8,332 bases of DNA, taken from Candidatus Kaiserbacteria bacterium CG_4_10_14_0_2_um_filter_50_16. GTDB lineage: Bacteria > Patescibacteriota > Minisyncoccia > Phycocordibacterales > Phycocordibacteraceae. The position numbers and the translations under genes were made by a program. The notes under the pieces are model-generated. The model saw only the letters and a program-made list of their open reading frames with translations. It did not search any database and had not been told where the DNA came from. Positions 5,876 to 8,332 of this stretch are shown here, one piece after another; position 1 is the first letter of the stretch; each line of letters begins with the position of its first letter. The DNA lies in contig PFPP01000030.1 of NCBI GenBank assembly GCA_002793115.1, forward strand, positions 1 through 8,332, in the 5' to 3' direction.

Positions 5876-7554
5876 GGTTGTATCGGATCTTTTGCGGAAG
5901 GCGCGAGGACATTCGTACGTCTGCCAGGCGGGCGGACGAGCCTGCGAAGCGCGCTGGCGACGATAAGAAACTCCTTATTTTCAACAATGTAGAGCGCGAG
6001 TGCCGAAGCGGCGAGACCTACGACACCGGCTATGAGTCCTTGCGTGAAAACGGCCATCAGAGTTGTGAGGGGCGCGATGTCGCCCTCGAATGCGAGCGTG
6101 GCATAGGCCGCGACGCCGCCGACCAGCGCCGCGACACCACCATCGAGAAGTGGCCGCGCGAGCGTACGTGCGAGTTCGGGAGAAACGCTCCGGAGCGCGA
6201 GCAGAGAGAGGAGCGCGAGAAAGATCTGTCCAAGCATTGCAGAAAGAGCGAGAAGCAGAATGGCCGAACCGGGAACGGATGCGACTTTCAGGAAAGCGGA
6301 GAGCGATACCGGAAATCCTTGTACTGGCAGAGCGAGAAATACGACAGCGAGAAATATAGTGAGGGCTCCGCCGAGAGTTTGATAGAAAAGCGGCCGCCAG
6401 GATTGTCGCACTGCATAGAGAGCGCGCGAGAAGAGGAGCACGAGCCCTTGTGCGACGAGGCCGACCGCGAGAATGGCGAGGAGAGCGGCGGTGAGGCGTG
6501 TCGCGTTCCAGTCGAATGCGCCGGTGCCGAGAATAACGCGCACGAGATGCGCGCGCAAGACGACGATGAGCCCGAGAGCGACGACCGACCAGAGGATGAT
6601 GTGCCGCGCACTCGCCGAAAGGATGCGCGTGAATTCGTCGCGTCTCTCCAGAGCCGAGGCCTCGGAGAGCGCGGGAAATGCCGCAACCGCGTAGGAGGAG
6701 CCGATAAGCGCGAGCGGGACTGCCTCAAGATTGCTGGCGAAGGTGAAGACGGAAACCGCACCCGTTCCTATTCTCGAAGCGAATGCCGTGAGCGCGAGCG
6801 CCGTCACCGAACCCATGCCGAGCGCGAGTGAGCGCGGGACGGAATCTCGCACGACCGACGCCATGAGCGCGAACCGCGGAAAGCGAAAGCTCGGAACAAT
6901 GCCCGCCCCGACGACGACTGGAATGTTTACCGCGAGATATGCGATCGCGCCGAGAATGACGCCGATGCCGATGCCAGGGAGGCCCCAGCGCGGATAGAGG
7001 ACGACGGTGCCGAGAATGATGCCGAGGTTGTAGAGAATCGGCGAGAGCGCGAAGAGCATGAAGCGGCGATGCACCTGCGTCACGCTTCCGAGGATGCCGG
7101 AAAGTCCGAGAAGGATCGGTTGGAGGAGGAGGATGCGCGCGAGGAGCACGAACCCAGCCTGCTGTGGAGATGCAATGAGATTCGGATACAAGAGTGCGAG
7201 GAATTGCGGCATGAAGAACGCGAGTACCACGCAGATGAACCCTCCGAGGCCGAAAAGAAATGTTGCCGATTCGGAGAGCAATCGGCGCGTCGCTTCACGG
7301 TCCATTCCCATGATGCGCGGAATGAGCACATGGGCGCTCACGAGTGATGATACGAGAGCGAAAACGAGATCCGGCACGCGGAATGCCACATAATAGAGAT
7401 CGAGCGTCTGGCCAGCGCCGAAGGTGTGTGCGAACGTGCGATCGCGCAGGAGCGCGAGAACCTGCGAGGCGAGCGTCAGCCCCGCGAGCAGATACGCGGC
7501 CTGATGCAGGCCGCGTACCGGAGCCGCGATGCGTTCAAAAAAGCGTCGAACCAT
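5872..7554 (-). CDS. murJ: MurJ-like lipid II flippase (MVF / MOP superfamily)
   Basis: From the ATG at 7554 the protein has 560 residues, with a dozen or more hydrophobic segments, as expected for the MurJ/MviN branch of MOP exporters (13-14 helices). Family blocks seen: RDRTFAHTFGAGQTLDLYYVAFRVPD (about 37-62), NLEAVPLALIGSSYAVAAFPALSEAS (about 275-300) and SRALYAVRQSWRP (about 376-388). The family flips undecaprenyl-linked peptidoglycan precursor across the membrane. Counterparts of E. coli R24 and D39 are present (R37, D52), but those of R18, R52 and R270 are Q31, F65 and N275, so the substrate is less certain. An ATG at 7578 would add eight residues, but those codons abut transposon-end-like sequence. 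The later ATG has a TATGAT exactly six bases upstream and gives the usual MVRR-type start. The last residues (RPPGRRTN) come from a palindrome. It overlaps lepA by four bases. Confidence 0.88.
   Translation of the reverse strand: MVRRFFERIAAPVRGLHQAAYLLAGLTLASQVLALLRDRTFAHTFGAGQTLDLYYVAFRVPDLVFALVSSLVSAHVLIPRIMGMDREATRRLLSESATFLFGLGGFICVVLAFFMPQFLALLYPNLIASPQQAGFVLLARILLLQPILLGLSGILGSVTQVHRRFMLFALSPILYNLGIILGTVVLYPRWGLPGIGIGVILGAIAYLAVNIPVVVGAGIVPSFRFPRFALMASVVRDSVPRSLALGMGSVTALALTAFASRIGTGAVSVFTFASNLEAVPLALIGSSYAVAAFPALSEASALERRDEFTRILSASARHIILWSVVALGLIVVLRAHLVRVILGTGAFDWNATRLTAALLAILAVGLVAQGLVLLFSRALYAVRQSWRPLFYQTLGGALTIFLAVVFLALPVQGFPVSLSAFLKVASVPGSAILLLALSAMLGQIFLALLSLLALRSVSPELARTLARPLLDGGVAALVGGVAAYATLAFEGDIAPLTTLMAVFTQGLIAGVVGLAASALALYIVENKEFLIVASALRRLVRPPGRRTNVLAPSAKDPIQP
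5918..5938 (-). repeat. Palindrome in the C-terminal codons of murJ
   Basis: CGTCTGCC (5918-5925) and GGCGGACG (5931-5938) pair over eight positions (one G-T) around a five-base loop. The unit encodes Arg/Pro/Gly-rich residues at the cytoplasmic tail of MurJ, after the last membrane helix. It resembles in kind, but not in exact sequence, the palindrome ending the glutaredoxin gene. Confidence 0.5.
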
Positions 7555-7560
7555 TATCCT

Positions 7561-7566
7561 ATCATA
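7561..7566 (-). promoter_or_regulatory. -10 element of murJ-lepA
   Basis: TATGAT on the minus strand, five of six consensus bases, ends six bases before the ATG at 7554. No -35 is evident. It would start transcription at or next to the A of the ATG. An AGGA two bases before the ATG is too close to act as a normal Shine-Dalgarno. Confidence 0.4.
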
Positions 7567-7632
7567 CCCTACTTCCATGAAGGGAAGGGGACAGCCACCA
7601 TTTTTTCGTATTTTGTGTGGTTTAATAATTTC

Positions 7633-8310
7633 CTATATAGTTCCCTTCTTAGGTCGCCCGGGAGATCGTTGTGTTGATTCCAGATGATGTTTTGATACCA
7701 TCTTTTCTACCCACGTATCTCTCCCATAAGGAACACTTTTGTTCACTGATGTACGAATTATCTCTATGTCATCTGATTTTTCGTCAGTATTTATCCATTC
7801 CCTGTAATCATCCGGAAGTTCTGCTGGCATTCCAGCAAGGAGTTTCTTCTGCTCTATTGTCCCATGAATACGTCGCCATGCGCTTCCCCATCGCCAGTCT
7901 TCACAATGGCGTGCAAGCTTTGCGCGCACTGCATTGCGTTCAGCGTATTTTATGACTGCAAGAAGATATTTATCTGAATCAACCAAAAAAGATTTATAAC
8001 GGCCCTGATACAGATGGCCACTACCATTTGTGTTGGTGAGCGCGTGTACCTTTCTAGTATGTGCATTACTTAGCTTATGCATGAAAACGGCAAGGTCACC
8101 GTCATTTTCGGGGTGGAGTACAAGATGCCAATGGTTTGGCATTAACTCATACGCAAGAATACGCATATCGGTAACTTCTTTCGTCTCTAATAGAAGTTGC
8201 TCAAAAAGCTGATAATCCTCGTTCGTATCAAAAATCTGTAAACGGCCATTCGCACGATTGACGACATGATAGATTTCTCCACCGATATCAACTCTCGCGG
8301 AACGTGGCAT
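7633..8310 (-). CDS. REP-associated tyrosine transposase (RAYT, Y1/HUH family)
   Basis: The 225-residue protein is a complete Y1 transposase of the IS200/IS605-related RAYT type. The start MPRSARVDIGGEIYHVVNRANGR is the family's first strand. The HUH metal-binding motif is PNHWHLVLHP, with H60 and H62. GHLYQGRYKS (98-107) follows, and the nucleophilic tyrosine is Y122 in KYAERNAVRAKL. The C-terminal part (PYGRDTWVEKM then ESTQRSPGRPKKG, about 194-223) is the tail typical of RAYTs. These enzymes cut and join single-stranded DNA at hairpins and are thought to spread REP palindromes; they are usually single-copy and lack a linked IS structure, as here. No key residue is missing. The start is ATG at 8310-8308; CATAAT lies six bases upstream and no Shine-Dalgarno is seen, so the mRNA may be leaderless. 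It is followed by a 78-base spacer before murJ. Palindromic repeats elsewhere in the window are candidate substrates. Confidence 0.92.
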   Translation of the reverse strand: MPRSARVDIGGEIYHVVNRANGRLQIFDTNEDYQLFEQLLLETKEVTDMRILAYELMPNHWHLVLHPENDGDLAVFMHKLSNAHTRKVHALTNTNGSGHLYQGRYKSFLVDSDKYLLAVIKYAERNAVRAKLARHCEDWRWGSAWRRIHGTIEQKKLLAGMPAELPDDYREWINTDEKSDDIEIIRTSVNKSVPYGRDTWVEKMVSKHHLESTQRSPGRPKKGTI

Positions 8311-8332
8311 TGTTTTATTATGCCATATAACT

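Noticed and set aside
5878..6831. A 317-codon open frame on the plus strand opposite murJ
   Set aside because: Its product is an implausible Glu/Arg/Ser-rich chain produced by the GC-biased codons of murJ read in reverse; it has no domain, and murJ on the other strand is clearly real.
1..8332. CRISPR array or defence island
   Set aside because: No regularly spaced direct repeats and no nuclease, toxin-antitoxin or restriction genes are visible; the only DNA-processing enzyme is the RAYT transposase.

Overview
Every supported gene lies on the minus strand. Read 5' to 3' the order is: REP-associated (Y1/HUH) transposase, murJ, lepA, a three-gene cell-surface operon, a divIC/ftsB-like gene, tRNA-Gly(CCC), a small glutaredoxin, and tRNA-Arg(CCT), which is cut by the left edge. 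No stretch longer than about 100 bases is without a gene. The window most resembles a Candidate Phyla Radiation (Patescibacteria, Parcubacteria-like) genome. Reasons are the style of the surface proteins (S74 self-cleaving adhesin, Trp/Asn-rich repeat protein, small one-helix protein), the MurJ variant, near-absence of Shine-Dalgarno sequences, tRNAs without encoded CCA, and short GC-rich palindromes inside coding ends. This placement is an inference from memory of such genomes, not a search result.

Region by region: 7633-8310 is an apparently intact RAYT-type transposase. 5872-7554 (murJ) and 4046-5875 (lepA) overlap by four bases (GTGA) and form a coupled pair. A spacer at 3963-4045 holds an inverted repeat, a weak promoter and a three-copy hexamer. 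The surface operon follows: 2079-3962 (secreted tail-fibre-like protein with an S74 chaperone domain), 1621-2076 (one-helix envelope protein of unknown function) and 801-1628 (secreted repeat protein with a Ser/Thr/Asn stalk and C-terminal anchor). Gaps or overlaps here are a few bases. Then come divIC-like (450-788), tRNA-Gly (374-444), glutaredoxin (65-337) and tRNA-Arg (1-45).

Functionally the window joins envelope biogenesis (MurJ-like flippase, DivIC/FtsB-like division protein), a surface-display operon that may serve attachment, translation (LepA, two tRNAs) and thiol redox. The points most worth checking are: palindromic repeats that became in-frame coding sequence in lepA, murJ and the glutaredoxin gene, near a RAYT transposase; three genes whose -10-like hexamer sits exactly six bases before the ATG, suggesting leaderless mRNAs; and a MurJ homologue lacking three of the four arginines essential in E. 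coli MurJ. I see no convincing defence system, CRISPR array or wholly new system.
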